The notes: generated by a model not told the origin, from the sequence alone. 64,000 nt of DNA from Ceratopteris richardii (GCA_020310875.1 CM035407.1:91591132-91655131); one strand, 5' to 3'. Counted from the stretch's first letter, positions 29,848 to 42,380 are shown. Translations and numbers: made by a program.

Positions 29848-32800
29848 ATGCAGACAGAAGGACCACCTGAAGCTGGCCCCAATGTACCCATGGCAGATAT
29901 TGGCAAATTACTAGCTGAACCATATCCCACTGAACAACCACCGGAATTCCAAGGATTCCCTGGACCGATGCCCATTGACCCTCCTAGGGGATACACGGAA
30001 AAGGTCCATCGCAATCGACATTGGTTTCAAGGTTTAGCAGGACCCGTGGCAAACGCAGACTTCATTTTTTATGCCAATTTGACTTTTGACAATAGTAAGT
30101 GGGGAAAGTATCCGTTCTTCTCCAGGGATTTTGAAGCACTCTAGAACACGAAAGACCTGAAGCATGTTTGGGCGAGAGCAAGCTTCACTAAATACTTCAG
30201 TGATCCATTGCCTAAACCCGATTTCTACAGATGCTACCACTTAGTAACCACATTGACCGCTTCTGAGAATAAGGATTTGCCAGGCACATTCATTTTTCCA
30301 TCCTTAGTAAATGACCCACTGTTTAAGAAGTTTTATCTTTCAAAAGATTTGATTCGAGCTGTGATTAAAATACATGGAACGCACACTCCGACAGAGCGAG
30401 AAAAGCTAATTCCAGAGCCTATGAGGCATGGAGATGTTACAAAATGGGAAGATATTTGGCAATCACACCTGAGCTCTCCAAGCCACTAAGAATCTGTATG
30501 CAACATTTCACATTCCCAGCTCAGGATCGATTCACCATGCCCTATAAATGCATTTGGTTTGGATTGTACTTATCTTTTATTGGACCTCAAACAGTAGACC
30601 TAGCAAGTTGGATTATAGATCAGTTGTATCTAGCACAGCATAGATGGGAGAGAAAGAAAGTGATTCATGGATGTTGCCCTCTCACGCGCATTGTTTGTAT
30701 GTGTTTGGCATACGACTTGCCAATAGAGCATGCGATGACAAGTGAAGAGTTGAAGGCATTTAAAGGGACAGCCAAGAAAGCCAAAAAATCTAGCAAGGGA
30801 CGAGCAAGCAAGCACATGAGAGGATCTATCCCATGCCTACAAGTTCTAGAGTCCCCTTCACCCCAGCCATCTTTGGAACAATCTCCTACGGAACCCCCTG
30901 CAGTGATACAACCCATTCTCATACGCCTATCATGCCCTGTCATTATAGAAGGCACTACCAGTGCAGTTACCTCTCAGGCAACATCAGTTCAGGAACCTAC
31001 CATCACTGCACCAGAAATTCCCACCACTATTGGTGCGGATGCGTTTTCTTTTTCGATACCCAACCTAGAAGCAGAACCAATGGATACACTTTTGATTTTG
31101 AAATGCCAGACACTTTTCCAATTAATTTCAATTTTCAGAAGGACAGTTTTTCTCTTAAGAATATGAATGACCAAGCTACCCTACTACTCCACGTGATCAA
31201 CAACAAGGACAAGTAGTATCCAGCTCAGAAGAAGAAAGAACAGAAACAGATGATGACGACGGAGCTGATGAAGCTAGTCAAGGAAGGCAAGAATCTCAAG
31301 AGAATGTGCAGACGGATGAGCAGGAACAACATACTGACACCCAAGGTGACACTAGCACTTATGAAGATGAGACGTTTGAAGCAGCTGCCTATGCACTAGC
31401 GATTAAGAAGTTATATCACACCATGGAAAAAGTTTGGGCCCGTAAAAAGCTATATGAGGAAAAAATCCAAGCGCATATAGAATAGGAACTCATCACAGGA
31501 GGCTTCGAAGAAGCGTACATCAGAGGCTTCAGAGAACTAGTTAAGTCTGTAGGCACAAATGAAGCATTACGATATCTACAGAGGAAGCCACTACCGCAGT
31601 TTGACCCACGCCGAGTTTGATTATTATCCAAACCAGGTCAATACATTCATGTACCAACCGATGGCCAATCTTCAGAACAGGCCACGGAAGCCAGTCTCAT
31701 CCATGACGAATCTTTGGTAGAAGAAACAATCATCATCGACTCCATGCCTCGCACCTCTACTGTACAAACCACCATAGTTGTCGAAGAACCCACCACCTCA
31801 ACAGCTCCTCCTTCACCTCCAATCCCTCCAGTCTCTCCTATACACCCTGCCTCTCATAGACGATCCACATCCTTTGACAGTGCAATAGCAGACGCCTTTG
31901 TTGCTTCAATTCCTCTAACACTTTCTGCACCTACACAACCTAGTCTACCCCCTAGGACTTCCACCCTCCCATCCAGTTCATTTCTCCATCCATCCTTCCC
32001 TTCCTTCCCTACACCCCCAAGACCACTATTTCCATTTCCACCTCCATTGACTTTCTCCCCAATCTCACCTCCCCGACCCACCGTAATTCCTCTTTCCCCT
32101 TTCCACCAAGCAGTACAAGAGACCCCATCTGTAAATTACTCTGTCACTTTTGTAAATCCTGTATTTACACCCACACACGCACCCACTATCACTCCACTAT
32201 TCACACTCATGGTACTCGACACCACATCAAGTGACATGGATATATCACCACCCACTGCACCATCACTCACTTCATCCACTACACCACCATATATGGGCAC
32301 ATCACTTTTTTCCACCATCACCACTGCATCCACATTCCCATCCCCATTTCCCTTTTCCCTTGCATCGACACCCACACACACAGCATCTACATTCATTACA
32401 CCATTAATTTTATCACCCACCATCGACGCTGCATTTCGTCATATGTTCACATGCATGACACAAGTAAGAGATGAGTTTGCATCTCTTGGAACTAGTTACC
32501 AAACGCTGCAGACGACAACAAACAATTTACAGTCGCAACTCAATTCACTATCCATCGAGAATGCATCGCTTAACACCTGATACCAAGAGCTTCGTGAGGC
32601 CTATCATAAACTTGAACTAGAAAGTGAAGAAAAGACAAAAGAGGCCATCACTAACATAGACAACTTGTTAAGGGTGCAGACTATTCGCAATGTCACGCTT
32701 ACGAGAAACATGGGACTACTCAGACGCCACTTAGCCGCAGCTAAAGAAGAGAACCAACGTCTACAAGAATAGAACAGATAGAACTTGGAAGCTACTCTAG

Positions 32801-34249
32801 ATCAACCAGACAAGCCCTTGAGTCCCAATCGCTTCAAAGCTGTCCCCTCTGAATCCATGAAGATGTTATTGGAAGATCATGTCAGATTATTAGAGGAGTA
32901 TGACAATATGAATGAGGAATACCAGAAGCTCAAAGAAGAACACAAGATATTGCAGTTAATTGCACCTGTACAGCAAGGACTACCAGCTCCTATGGGCCCA
33001 CCTCTTGAAATCATCGAGGATCTCAACGCATTACGGGCCCAGGTATTAACTTTTCAATCACAGATAGCAGTATATGAAGCACCCCCCATGCTAGATTCCC
33101 CACTGGAACTACTAGTAGATGAAGAAACAGTGACCATCTCGATGGGGGACACCTTTGAAGAAGCATATGAACCCCAACCCATCCCAGGCGGACGCGTCAC
33201 GACCAAAGGCCAGACGACTTTTGAACTTCCTAATCCCGCATGGATGAAGACTGTTGAAGAGCTTGGAAGGACCCACTCCGCAAGGGTAGAAGCACAATGA
33301 CATGCAATGGCAATGATAGAAGAACGAATTTTACAATCCCCGTATTTTGCTCACTTGGCCCCTCGCAGGTACATATCTGGGCACGCGCTACAATATAAGC
33401 CGTATTTTATGTTAATGGCAGAATATTAGCTGGCCATAGAAAAGGAAACAGGCAAGAAACCTTCTCACGCAACTCAATAGTGAACCTGAAGACTTTCCAC
33501 CAGCAGCACAGAGAGGAGAAATATTTCAACCAAATTGGCGCCAGGACTTATTACAATAATATCCCAAAATGATGAGCACTTGGGCCAAGGCACCACTCCA
33601 CTTGAAGTACAACCCATGTTGGGGACCCATGCAAAGACGCCACTCCTGGAAGGCATTTGCAATTAAAGTACAAAACAACAAGTAGTGCCAGGACTGTCTC
33701 AATTACCCATATTTCATGCCACCCCACGGACCACCAACTGTTGGCTATATGATGGCAACGATTCGCCACTAGCTCCCTCGCTTATGACAAATGGACGATG
33801 TAGCAGCGCATATGACTATCAAAATATTTGACATGATGTAGATGGTATTCAAAGTCTTTCATCGCGTCAAGGCACCCCATGTGAACACCCCGGCTTTCGA
33901 GCATGGCAACCAAGATTTAGCATATGACATGAGCACGACACTATCGCTCCCGGTGTGTTATGCCTGGCACTGTCGAATCAAATACTTACTGACGTGCTAT
34001 AAGCAAACCTTCGAAGAAATGTTCACTACCAATTTTTGGGAGTATCCCTCAGAAGTGTTCATAAGCAGGCCTATACATCTACTGCAATTATTTGCCTGTG
34101 AACAACTGGTGTACTCCACACATTACATACTCTTGCCACCAGAGGAACCTCAGCCCATTGATTGGGAAAAACTCAAAGCTGATCTAGCAAGAGGTATCCG
34201 TATTTCAGAGCACACCCTCGCTCATGACCTACTACAGAATTATATCTGA
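29848..34249 (+). pseudogene. long ORF of the pol-less element, related to the 3' ORF of the gypsy element at 1-26 kb
   Basis: Starts at the ATG at 29848. With a few stops (30142, 31484, 31618, 32578, 32769, 32778, 33298) and one frameshift near 30440, it can be followed for about 1,400 codons. The N-terminal 400 residues contain F.FP...R.TMP.K, then QL..A...WE.KK...G...LTRI and LA..L, matching the gypsy 3' ORF (5810-6090) in order and spacing. An acidic region (31200-31380) and a Pro/Ser/Thr-rich region (31740-32400) follow. Coiled coil occupies 32420-32950. A globular C-terminus (33840-34249) with LSLPVCYAWHCRIKYLLTCY resembles 25000-25230. The function is unknown. Lacking nucleic-acid-binding Cys motifs, it is not an obvious gag. 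Confidence 0.68.
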
Positions 34250-34287
34250 CAGACCCCACAACAAGGTTCTGTCGAGGACGACAGAAT

Positions 34288-34302
34288 CGAGAGGGAGGGG
34301 GG
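34288..34302 (+). other. polypurine tract of the pol-less element
   Basis: GAGAGGGAGGGGGG-type purine run ending just before TGTTGGCAG at 34303. Confidence 0.8.
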
Positions 34303-34963
34303 TGTTGGCAGTAGTTAGAGGCATAGACGACGCGGAAGCATGTAAAGATGGAGCATAATGAAGTAGCAAGAAGTCAGTCGAATCATTTTTCAGAGAAGTA
34401 TGTTTTATGAATACTTTCCAAAAAACCTCCAACAATGATTTTCATCACTTTTGTACCATATGTAACATAGAAAAACCCCTTTTTGTAATTATATGCTCCA
34501 TTTTGTGCAAGCCGAGGATTCCTCAAGATTGAGGAGCTTAGGTAGAACAAGCATACCAATTTTGGCTATTTTTAGACACTGTTTACCCTTTCAAATAGCA
34601 CCTAGAACTTATTTTTCAACTATGTCGGCCACTAGATGTGAAACCGGTCAAAACTAATCTAGAATCTATAAAAAGAGCTAGAGAGCTCATTTTTGAGGTT
34701 AGCTTGTGTGAGTAGAGAAGAGCCTAGAGCTATTTTGAGCTTGTAATTGATCTTAAGCAATAGAGTCTATTTTCCTACCTTCCATTGTGTCTTGCTTGTC
34801 TCCTACATGTGTGTGTATGTGTGTGTGCATCTCCATGCTTCTCACCTTCACTCTCACTACATCTCACATTCACAATCTTCATATCACTCCTATCTCTTCC
34901 GCGGATTGACATTAAGGAGGTGGAGCTTCTTAACGTGGTTCTCACCATTGTGCTAGAGCAACA
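34303..34963 (+). repeat. 3' LTR of the pol-less element
   Basis: 661 bp, homologous along its length to 27794-28456, followed by the TCCAT duplication. Confidence 0.92.
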
Positions 34964-34968
34964 TCCAT

Positions 34969-36164
34969 TCTCCACCATTTGGATAAGATAGGCTGCTATT
35001 TTTGGACAAACTTTGCATTATTGATCTTTGACCATAAAAAAAGGCTTATTCGATGAAAAAAACTCGTGGATCCTCCTTCCTTTAAACTTTAGTGCATCTC
35101 CACCCTTGAATATGAGCTCATCTTGATCATACAACATGGTTCAATAATTGTTTGCCATTTGGAAGCCCTTCAAGCCTTCAATTTTCTTATTCTAGGAAAC
35201 TACGGTGACCTTGAAAACTGGATTTTGTGCTCTTTGACCCTTCAAATATCCTTTGATGAAGATGAAAATTTGTAGGGGTATGTTTTGAAAGGTGTTTGTT
35301 AGGAATATGTAGGAAAAACTCCCATATGAATCTCCTTTATAGAAGTTTGACTACATTTGGAAGCTTGCAAGGTGGCATTAATGTGTCTAGAAAGCTTTGA
35401 TAGCCTTGAAAATTTGTAGCCACATATGATCTTTATACATGCCAAATCATATGGCTAACAAAAATTCCTATACAAGATTTTGTAGGGTCTAACTGGAAAA
35501 ATTACTTTTTTTATAGAACGCACATGGTATATCAATGTGCTAGAAAATCCATTTACATGTGAGATTGAGGCTATAGATTGCCTTTGATAGGCTTTACAAT
35601 TATATGAAGTTTCATGTGATTTGGAGATGTTGAAATTTGCACCTAATTTCCAAAATTTGACCAGCTTTGACCGCTACCCTAGATTTGCTTGATTTCTTCC
35701 AAAGTTTGCATGTGAACTCCCTTTGACATCTTTGATGCATCTTGGACTTCTCTGGGAATTCTGGCTACCTTCACCGAATGTGTTTCTTGTAGGCCTTCAT
35801 GAGTGAGAGAGGAGAGAAAATCTCAACGATTTTTGCTCGCCCCTCAGAAGGTGGTGGGGGGTTGTCAAGAAACACTAACATAGGAAGCTTAGTGGGTTTT
35901 TGAGGAGGGCTCCTATTCCCTCCGAATGGCTTGTCCACATGCCCCTCCAGGAACAAAATCCTATCATGCTTGTGTTCACGAGCTGTTCCCTCAGAAATCC
36001 TTCGTTTTATTTCCTAGTTCACAATTATGTTGATCCTAGAAATGTTGGTGTTGCTACACAGTGAAGGAAAATTTTGAAGAGGAGAATTATCCAAAGTCTA
36101 CACGGTGGACCACGAGAAGCATCAGCATAATGGGTCAGACTGGAGCTCCTCGAGAGGATTCTCT
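34969..36164. other. unassigned AT-rich intergenic sequence
   Basis: 1.2 kb without a convincing gene or mobile-element motif. Short open frames here lack any recognisable domain. Confidence 0.5.
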
Positions 36165-37184
36165 TGATGTGTAAAACACCACAAGAAATGAATTCATGTG
36201 ACACTAGAATACCTCTATGGTCACCATTAACTCATTGCCACTCCAAACTTTAAGAAATGATAGCCAAAACCAAGAACTTTACTTCTTCAGAACTTTCCAA
36301 TCACTGAAATGACATACCTTCCGTATTTTGCTAGTTTCTCTTAGCTCAAATATGATTTCTCAAAGATCTTTTGGTTGATGAAAGTAGAAGAGTAGAGCTT
36401 CTCAACAAGCTATCACATGCAAGAAAGGGATCTCTAGAACTCAAGATATAGCCTTCACAAGATGACCCTGTATGACTTCCAAAAATGGAAATTTTGCCTG
36501 TTTTAGTAAATCTGGTTGTCCAAAAAGGAAAATTCGATGCCACGCATCGACTTTCAGCTTTTTCAGCCACTTTTTCAGCACAAGAGTTAGCCTATGAACA
36601 CAAGACATGAGAAAAACCACTTTTATGTGGGAAGTTGATGCCAACCATCTACTTTATGCTGAAACTCGATGCCAGGCATCGAGTTGCTCCACAAACCTCA
36701 TGATTTTAAGAAATTCTAGAGGTACATAACACCTAGAGAATAAAACACGGACTTATCAACACAAACTCGATGCCAGGCATCAACTTGCTTGGAAAAATTC
36801 AACTTCTGAAATCATTTCACAGAAGACAAACACTGGAGATGGAAGAAGAAGACTTATACACAAAAGTTTAATAAACTCTTTCCATAACTATGAAACCTCA
36901 GAAATGCACAGGTGCTTTCTCACTCAGAGAAGCCTTACATTCTCAGTCATACAAAATGAGTACCAACTCACTTTCTCATTGTCTTCCTCTTCGCGTCAGT
37001 TGATACAAACTAACTTATATAGATTTTCTTATTCTCGTGATTTTTAAAAAACTTCTAGAACTAAGGCGAACTAACTTTACAAATATAATACACTTGTGAA
37101 TTTGTCCCTTCACATAGGCATGTGGTTTTCTTCTAAAGCTTTGTCGTTCAAATATATGTCCAATTACTGATTGTTTCTCCAACA
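36165..37184 (-). repeat. 3' LTR of copia-2 (1,020 bp) with four palindromic motifs
   Basis: Aligns with 39359-40400. It is 22 bp shorter, mainly because one copy of a TCGATG unit is missing near 36534. Four copies of a 17-bp near-palindrome (type TCGATGCCAGGCATCGA) lie at 36534-36550, 36635-36651, 36666-36682 and 36767-36783. Confidence 0.9.
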
Positions 37185-37193
37185 GCTCCCCCT
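37185..37193 (-). other. polypurine tract of copia-2
   Basis: On the minus strand AGGGGGAGC directly precedes the LTR start TGTTGGAG, as in copia-1. Confidence 0.75.
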
Positions 37194-37226
37194 GAATCAC
37201 TATTTGACATTCTTTGTTTCTTCATA

Positions 37227-38771
37227 TCATCTTCTTCCTTTTACTCCTGCCATGCTTTTGAATCTGTTGGTCTTCACACCATCCAAGCTCTTTGTCATTA
37301 TGTCTGCTATCTGATCTTTAGTAGAAATGCACTCCACTTCAATCTCCTTCTCCATTACCTTTTCTCTGAGAAAATGATACTGTATCTCTATGTGCTTTGT
37401 CCTTGCATGAAAAACTGGATTTGTTGCAAGATAAAGTGAACTCATATTATCTCCATGTATTGTAGGTATACCTTGATCAATGCCCAAGCTTTTGAACAAT
37501 GTCTGCATCCATATGACCTCCTTAGCTGCTTCCACAAGTCCTTTGTACTCAGCTTCAGTTGATGATAATGCTACTGTATGTTGTTTCTTTGAACACCAAC
37601 TTACAAGCTTATCACCAATGTATATCATGTAGCCATGAGTTGATCTTCTGTCATCCTGGTTACCTGCCTAGTCTGAGCCACTATAGGCTCTCAACTTCAA
37701 ATCTGATGTAAAAGGATAATATAATCCTTCCTTTATAGTTCCTTTGATATATTTGAGAACTCTTTGACCTGCAATCCAATGTGGGTCCTTTGGACAATGC
37801 ATGAATTGTGATAAAACTCCCACTGCATAAATAAGATCAGATCTTGTTAGTGTAGCATAAATCAAACTACCCACAAGAGATTGATACTTCCTCATATCTT
37901 TGTATTCTGCACCATCATATTTACTGAGCTTGTGATTAACTTCAAGTGGAGTTGAAGCTTCTCTGCAATTTTCCATATCAAACTTATTCAATAGATTCAG
38001 AAGATACCTTTCTTGTGATACATATATCCCATGATCTGTATAAGTGACTTCCATTCCAAGAAAGTATGACAACTTTCCTAGGTCACTGATCTTAAACTCT
38101 TTCTCAAGTAATCTCTTTACCTCCTTGATTCCTTCATCTGAAGTACTTGTGATTATAATGTCATCTACATAAATACAAATGTAGATTGTACCTTCCTCTG
38201 CTCTTTTGATGAGTAGACTTGGATCTGCTTTTGAACTTTGATATCCAAGTTCATTGAGATACTTCACCAGTCTATAGTTCCATGCTCTTGGAGCTTGCTT
38301 CAATCCATATAATGCTCTTCTCAACTTGCAAACAAAATTTGGATACCTAGAATCTATAAACCCTTGAGGTTGTTCCATGTATACCTCATCTGATATGTAT
38401 CCATTCAAGAATGCATTCTTTATATCCAATTGACTTAGGGTCCATCCTTTTAAAGCAGCAATAGCAATGACTGTCCTTATAGTTGACATCTTAGCTACAC
38501 GACTGAATGTCTCATCATAATCTATGCCATAGGTTTGGGCATAGCCTTTCACCACCAGTCTAGCTTTGTATCTGGCTATACTTCCATCTGCAAGCTTTTT
38601 CACTTTATAAACCCATTTATTTCCAATTACTTTCTTACCATTTGGTTTAGGAACAAGTTCCCATGTCTTGTTCTCCTCCAGTGCATTGAATTCTTCCTTC
38701 ATTGCTTCTTCCCATTGCTTCTTACCTTTAGCTTCATCATAGTTCTGAGGTTCTTCATCATCTTTGACCAT
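37227..38771 (-). pseudogene. copia-2 reverse transcriptase and RNase H
   Basis: One frame on the minus strand with a single TAG at 37670-37668, where the RNase H motif should read DWAG (Trp to stop). RT is otherwise intact, with GYAQTYGIDYDETFS, AFLNGYI and the catalytic ICIYVDDIII (near 38170). RNase H carries WCSKKQHTVALSSTEAEY and TKHIEIQYH. N-terminal to RT the frame enters the deletion junction near 38830. Confidence 0.92.
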
Positions 38772-38923
38772 ATATGCATAGTTCTTCTGAGTTATGTAAG
38801 AAGTATCATAAGAATACCTTTCTGGTTGTCTTCTAGTTCTGCTTGACCTTCTTGGTTAACATTCTTCATAAGTGTCTGGATACGATTCTTCATCAAATAT
38901 AGGAGCTTCTTCATTTCTTCTTG

Positions 38924-39268
38924 CTAATCCACTTTTGTGAGCAAAGCTTGACCAATGTTCCCTTGCACTCTTAAAGTAAAGAGTCTACCTTCTTTCTTAC
39001 CAGAGACAATCTGATTATATCCATTCTCTGGATCTTCAACAAATACTCCTTCATTTGTAAACCGGACTTGAAAACCTTTTTCAACTATCTGTCCCACACT
39101 AATCAAGTTTTTAGGTATTGTAGGAACATACAAAATATTGCCATACTCCTTTCCTTCTCGTGCAACCTGTGAGCTTAAAGGATAAAGAATAATACCTTTT
39201 GGAGTTCTTTGTGTATGAGGATACTTTTGAAGTAACCTTTTGATGCCTTGAGTCTCCAAATGCTTCAC
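38924..39268 (-). pseudogene. copia-2 protease/pre-integrase remnant
   Basis: A 114-residue fragment with YVPTIPKNLISVGQIVEKG, equivalent to copia-1 near 20160-20330. The integrase HHCC region and catalytic core that should follow are missing. The frame runs instead through a short linker into the RT N-terminus, which marks an internal deletion of more than 1 kb. Gag is missing between this fragment and the primer site at 39353. Confidence 0.85.
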
Positions 39269-39341
39269 CTTTCAAACTTTAAAGAAAACTTTTCCAAAAC
39301 TTCTCGTATCTTTGTCGCCTTCTGCTCTTCAGGAACTTTCT

Positions 39342-39353
39342 GCTCTGATACCA
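39342..39353 (-). other. primer-binding site of copia-2 (tRNA-iMet)
   Basis: The plus strand GCTCTGATACCA is the reverse complement of TGGTATCAGAGC. Confidence 0.92.
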
Positions 39354-39358
39354 CTTGT

Positions 39359-40400
39359 TGATGTGTAAAACACCACAAGGAATGAATTAATGTGACACTA
39401 GAACACCTCTATGGTCACCATTAACTAATTGCCACTCCAAACTCTGAGAAATGATAGCCAAAACCAAGAACTTTACTTCTTTAGAACTTTCCAGTCACTG
39501 AAATGACATACCTTCAGTATTTTGCTACTTTCTCTTAGCTCAAATATTATTTCTCCAAGATTTTCTGGTGGATGAAAGTAGAAGAGTAGAGCTTTCCAAC
39601 AAGCTATCACATGCAAGAAACGAATCTCTAGAACTCAAGATATAGCCTTCACAAGATGACCCTATATGACTTCCAAAAATGGAAATTTTGTCTGTTTTAG
39701 TAAATCTGGCTGTCCAAAAATGAAAATTCGATGTCTAGCAACCAAAAGTCGATGCCAGGCATCGACTTTCAGCTTTTTCAGCCACTTTTTCAGCACCAGA
39801 ATTAGCCTATGAACACAAGACATGAGCAAAACCACTTTTATGTGGGAACTTGATGCCATGCATCTACTTTACGCAAAAACTCGATTCCAAGCATCGAGTT
39901 GCTCCACAAACCTCATGATTTTAAGAAATTCTAGCAGTACATAACACTCCGAGAATAAAACATGGACTTATCAACACAAAATCGATGCCACACATCGACT
40001 TGCTTGGAAAACTTCAACTTCTGAAATCATTTCACAGAAGACAAACACTGGAGTTGGAAGAAGAAGACTTATACACAGAAGTTTAATAAACTCTTTCCAT
40101 AACTATGAAACCTCAGAAATGCACAGGTGCTTTCTCACGTAGAGAAGCCTGACTATTCTCAGTCATACAAAATGAGTACTAACTCACTTTCTCATTGTCT
40201 TCCTCTTCGCGTCAGTTGATACAAACTAACTTATATAGATTTTCTTATTCTCGTGATTTTTTAAAAACTTCTAGAACTAAAGCGAACTAACTTTACAAAT
40301 ATAATACACTTGTGAATTTGTCTCTTCACATAGGCATGTGGTTTTCTTCTAAAGCTTTGACCTTCAAATATATTTCCAATTAGTGATTGTTTCTCCAACA
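39359..40400 (-). repeat. 5' LTR of copia-2 (1,042 bp)
   Basis: Homologous to 36165-37184. Palindromic motif copies at 39749-39765, 39850-39866, 39881-39897 and 39982-39998, several with point changes relative to the other LTR. Confidence 0.9.
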
Positions 40401-42030
40401 GCTTCCTATCTCTCTCAGATAGCAAACCACATCTTCTTCTCAATAGCTATAGGTTAGATGAGCTCCACTAGCATTTTTACACAATCACCAAGCAACACCA
40501 TCTTTGTATCTTCTCTTGAATAAGTATCAACTTTATCTACCTTACCAGGCATATCTATTGTTTGCATGCAAATGGAGGCCAATAGCCAGCAAAGAAAGGT
40601 GAATGCCATCCTTCCTCTTCTTTCTTCAAGATGTTGATAGATGCAATAACTCATTGTGGGGAATAATTATCCCAAGCTTAGAACTCACCATGCCCCTCTA
40701 AATGTCACTCTTCTAAGTACCTCTGAGTAGAGTCCCACATTATCACCTGTCGTTGCTTCATCTAAGAGCTTCTGAAACATCTCCACTTGAGTAAAAATAC
40801 AGCAGCGAAATACAAAATCCAGAGGTATCCAAATGGTGGGAATGTACTAAATCTTTATACATGAATGAAAGACAAATCTACAGACAAAGGAGCATGTAAA
40901 CAAATGATGCTGAGGAAAATATGCATAAACTCGAGCACATAGTCTACATATCAGTAGTCCATCTCTTGCATCTTGGATCATCCTCCTATTTCCACAATAG
41001 GAAATATCATCATGGAAGCACCCTTCAGCCAGCGTTCTCTCTGTAGCTCATCCACAATCTAAATGCAACGCCCATAGAAAGACTATGCTACAATGTGACT
41101 CTCTCGAATTCTTCAACATGTCCCTTCAATGCCATCTAAAATATCCTTTAGAGTCCTGGACATAGACACCTCATCAAAACCATATGAAGGTGAATGGTTA
41201 TTCGTGACAAAAGAAAAAGGCTTGGTCCATCAGCCAATGCTTCTACATCTAAGTTTTTCATCTCAACCATCATGTTAATAGATTTCATTGTCTACATTGT
41301 TTAAAGGCAGCACAAAATCCACCATGGGTATGAACCCAAACTCCCTCATGTATTTATAACAGTTTTGAAGCATGCAAGAAACCCCTTGGTACTGCTCATG
41401 ATCCCTCCCTCCGACAAGGAAGATGCACACCTTGTTGTTAACTTCAATAAAGGCCACTGTAGACTTCTTCCTTGCATGGGCTTGTTTTCGCCTCTCTTGT
41501 ACCTCATTTGCATCATCAACTCTCACAGGAATGGGTATGTTCACATCAATAGCATCAATTAACTGATAAATCCTATCACCCAATCATTTTCCTCTTTTTT
41601 AATATCACAATTTTTTTTTTTTTTTGGAAAAATGGAGGTTCAATCGAAGCCTACTCCCCCGGACTTTAACTTTGAAATTGCAACTGTACAAGCGAATGGG
41701 CATAGCACCCGCGGGACCCCCTGTATCCCACAAAGCAGGGGCGCCTTCAATGCAGATACATTAAGAACTAGAACTTTGTCCCATGACACTTGTAGGAATT
41801 CACAAGATCACGGATTTCAATTTCCACAAGCTCAATAAATTCCTTTCCCTCTACTTGATTAGTCTTATTCAAGAAAGCCACAATGTGAGGAATGCCAACC
41901 TGCTTGGTCAGTAGAACGTGCTCTTTCGTCAGGGGCATCGCGATTCGCTCCATCTGCACCCGAGGCAACAAGGATGGCTCCATCCATCTAGGTAGCACAT
42001 GTAAACGTTGTCGCCTCTCCACTAGACATC
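40401..42030 (-). pseudogene. organellar elongation factor Tu pseudogene with introns
   Basis: Fragments of EF-Tu occur in the right order on the minus strand, in several frames. MDGAILVASGADGA is near 41990-41950. MPLTKEHVLLTKQVG followed by FLNK is at about 41950-41860. A VSALKA segment is near 41730, then LIDAIDVNIPIPVR (41560-41520). VEMFQKLLDEA..GDNVGL is near 40770-40710. The domain-3 end has GKVDKV and DCVKMLVELI (40540-40454), then PIAIEKKMWFAI (about 40445-40410), matching the family's PVACEQGMRFAI. The 500-bp gap between 41275 and 40780 looks like intron, so this is a decayed gene copy rather than a processed one. IDAIDVNIPIPVR is closer to the mitochondrial type. The final residues are cut by copia-2. 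Confidence 0.82.
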
Positions 42031-42316
42031 ATGCTTTGAAAATGGAAAGTTCAGTATGTTGGAATCATTGTCATCAGTTCGCGATGAATTTTCAAGACAC
42101 CTTTCTTCTGTGCCGCAGCACATAGACTCTATCTTTCTCCCCAAGTCTCTATCTCCATGAGACACAAAGCAGCACCTATGTCGCCTCTCTCTCTTGGCCT
42201 CTGTGCTTGCTTCATCGAAAATCTGCAATCAAGAGGGTGTGGAAAAAAAAGGCATTTTCTCTCCCTCTCTCTCTCTCACCTGTATAAGATCATTAGGAAA
42301 AATCATATCACACACC

Positions 42317-42323
42317 ATATATA

Positions 42324-42379
<56 letters not shown>
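42317..42379. repeat. (AT)n microsatellite
   Basis: About 60 bp of alternating A and T, with one TCT interruption near 42324. Confidence 0.95.

Positions 42380-42380
<1 letters not shown>

Larger units (their letters stand above)
27794..34963 (+). mobile_element. LTR retroelement without recognisable pol, carrying one long unusual ORF
   Basis: LTRs 27794-28456 and 34303-34963 start TGTTGGC and end GCAACA. The five-base target duplication TCCAT is present on both sides (27789-27793, 34964-34968). The primer site matches plant tRNA-Asp and a purine tract precedes the 3' LTR. The LTRs differ at roughly 45 sites by eye (about 7%), so it is older than copia-1. Between the LTRs I find no RT, RNase H, integrase or zinc knuckle, only the long decayed ORF at 29848-34249. 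It therefore looks like a non-autonomous (LARD-type) but protein-coding element that relied on a partner, perhaps the family of the minus-strand element at 43.6-48.7 kb. Confidence 0.88.
36165..40400 (-). mobile_element. copia deletion derivative (copia-2), minus strand
   Basis: Read on the minus strand: 5' LTR 40400-39359, tRNA-iMet primer site, a fused internal region (protease/pre-integrase joined to RT-RNase H), polypurine tract, 3' LTR 37184-36165. LTRs start TGTTGGAG and end ACATCA. The LTR start and internal protein are close to copia-1, so both belong to one lineage. Most of gag and all of the integrase core are gone. The outer flanks (TCTCT at left, GCTTC at right) do not match, so the target duplication has been lost, or the copy is a recombinant. 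Confidence 0.9.

Noticed and set aside
31854-32423. Gly/Val-rich open frames on the minus strand
   Set aside because: They are antisense shadows of the Pro/Ser/Thr-rich part of the long plus-strand ORF.
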